Source: JAYUKV01 sp043764135
GTDB taxonomy: Bacteria > Patescibacteriota > JACMRA01
Direction of reading: 5' to 3'
Length of the DNA stretch: 5,902 bases
Assembly (NCBI GenBank): GCA_043764135.1
Contig: JAYUKV010000009.1
Location: 1-5,902, forward strand
Part shown: positions 5,838 to 5,902 of the stretch, one piece after another
How positions within the stretch are numbered: position 1 is the first letter of the stretch
Layout of the letters: every line of letters begins with the position of its first letter
The notes under the pieces: generated by a model
Database searches by the model: none
Told to the model about the DNA's origin: nothing
Seen by the model: the letters and a program-made list of their open reading frames with translations, nothing else
Position numbers and translations under genes: made by a program

Positions 5838-5902
5838 ATGGCTGAAATTTTTCAAAGAGGTAAAACTCACGTAAACGTAGGAACTATCGGTCACGTTGAC
5901 CA
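5838..5902 (+). CDS. tuf: Translation elongation factor Tu, N-terminal fragment, cut by window end
   Basis: EF-Tu is the GTPase that delivers aminoacyl-tRNA to the ribosomal A site. Only 21 complete codons are present. They begin MAEIFQRGKTHVNVGTIGHV, and the next residue is Asp, with two bases of the following codon visible. The HVNVGTIGHVD block is the hallmark start of bacterial EF-Tu, leading into the G1 loop GHVDHGKT, of which the second half is beyond the edge. The residues before it (AEIFQRGKT) are short, as in most bacterial EF-Tu proteins, which fixes the ATG at 5838. No Shine-Dalgarno sequence precedes the start. The gene here follows parB and is not seen downstream of fusA as in the usual str operon, though the right-hand neighbours are unseen. 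Confidence 0.93.
   Translation, partial: MAEIFQRGKTHVNVGTIGHVD

Noticed and set aside
1..5902. UGA recoding, as in Gracilibacteria and Absconditabacteria
   Set aside because: Five full-length genes contain no in-frame UGA, and tryptophan is written as TGG, so the standard bacterial code fits.

Overview
This is a 5.9-kb stretch of A+T-rich bacterial chromosome. The layout, the short EF-Tu and ParB proteins, and a secreted subtilase with a Pro/Thr linker and PA14 tail all suggest a reduced-genome bacterium. A Patescibacteria/CPR-type lineage is my best guess, but this is inference without any search. UGA is not read as an amino acid here: all five complete genes stay open with the standard bacterial code and end in TAA.

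Left edge (1-230): the last codons of an IS4-family (Tn5-like) transposase run in from outside the window on the + strand. They end in a small hairpin and a cluster of TGGGTA repeats. Next come two minus-strand genes. One is a TSUP (TauE/SafE) membrane exporter (231-962). Upstream of it is a 651-aa secreted subtilisin-like serine protease with a propeptide, a Pro-rich linker and a PA14-like domain (1239-3194). Between them lie two intrinsic-terminator hairpins. One serves the protease. The other points along the + strand, where no gene precedes it within the window except the distant transposase remnant.

The protease and lgt are divergently transcribed from 3195-3383. To the right, all genes are on the + strand. 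First is lgt (prolipoprotein diacylglyceryl transferase, with an unusual N-terminal extension), then a 147-aa single-pass membrane protein of unknown function that overlaps lgt by 8 bp. These are followed by parB (chromosome-partition CTPase/DNA-binding protein) and the first 21 codons of tuf (EF-Tu), cut by the right edge.

The clearest shared pattern is regulatory. TSUP, lgt and parB, and possibly tuf, each have a -10-like hexamer ending only 8-9 nt before the ATG, and no gene has a convincing Shine-Dalgarno sequence. This suggests leaderless or nearly leaderless mRNAs. The genes otherwise look like independent housekeeping and envelope functions. I found no convincing new multi-gene system, CRISPR array or tRNA.
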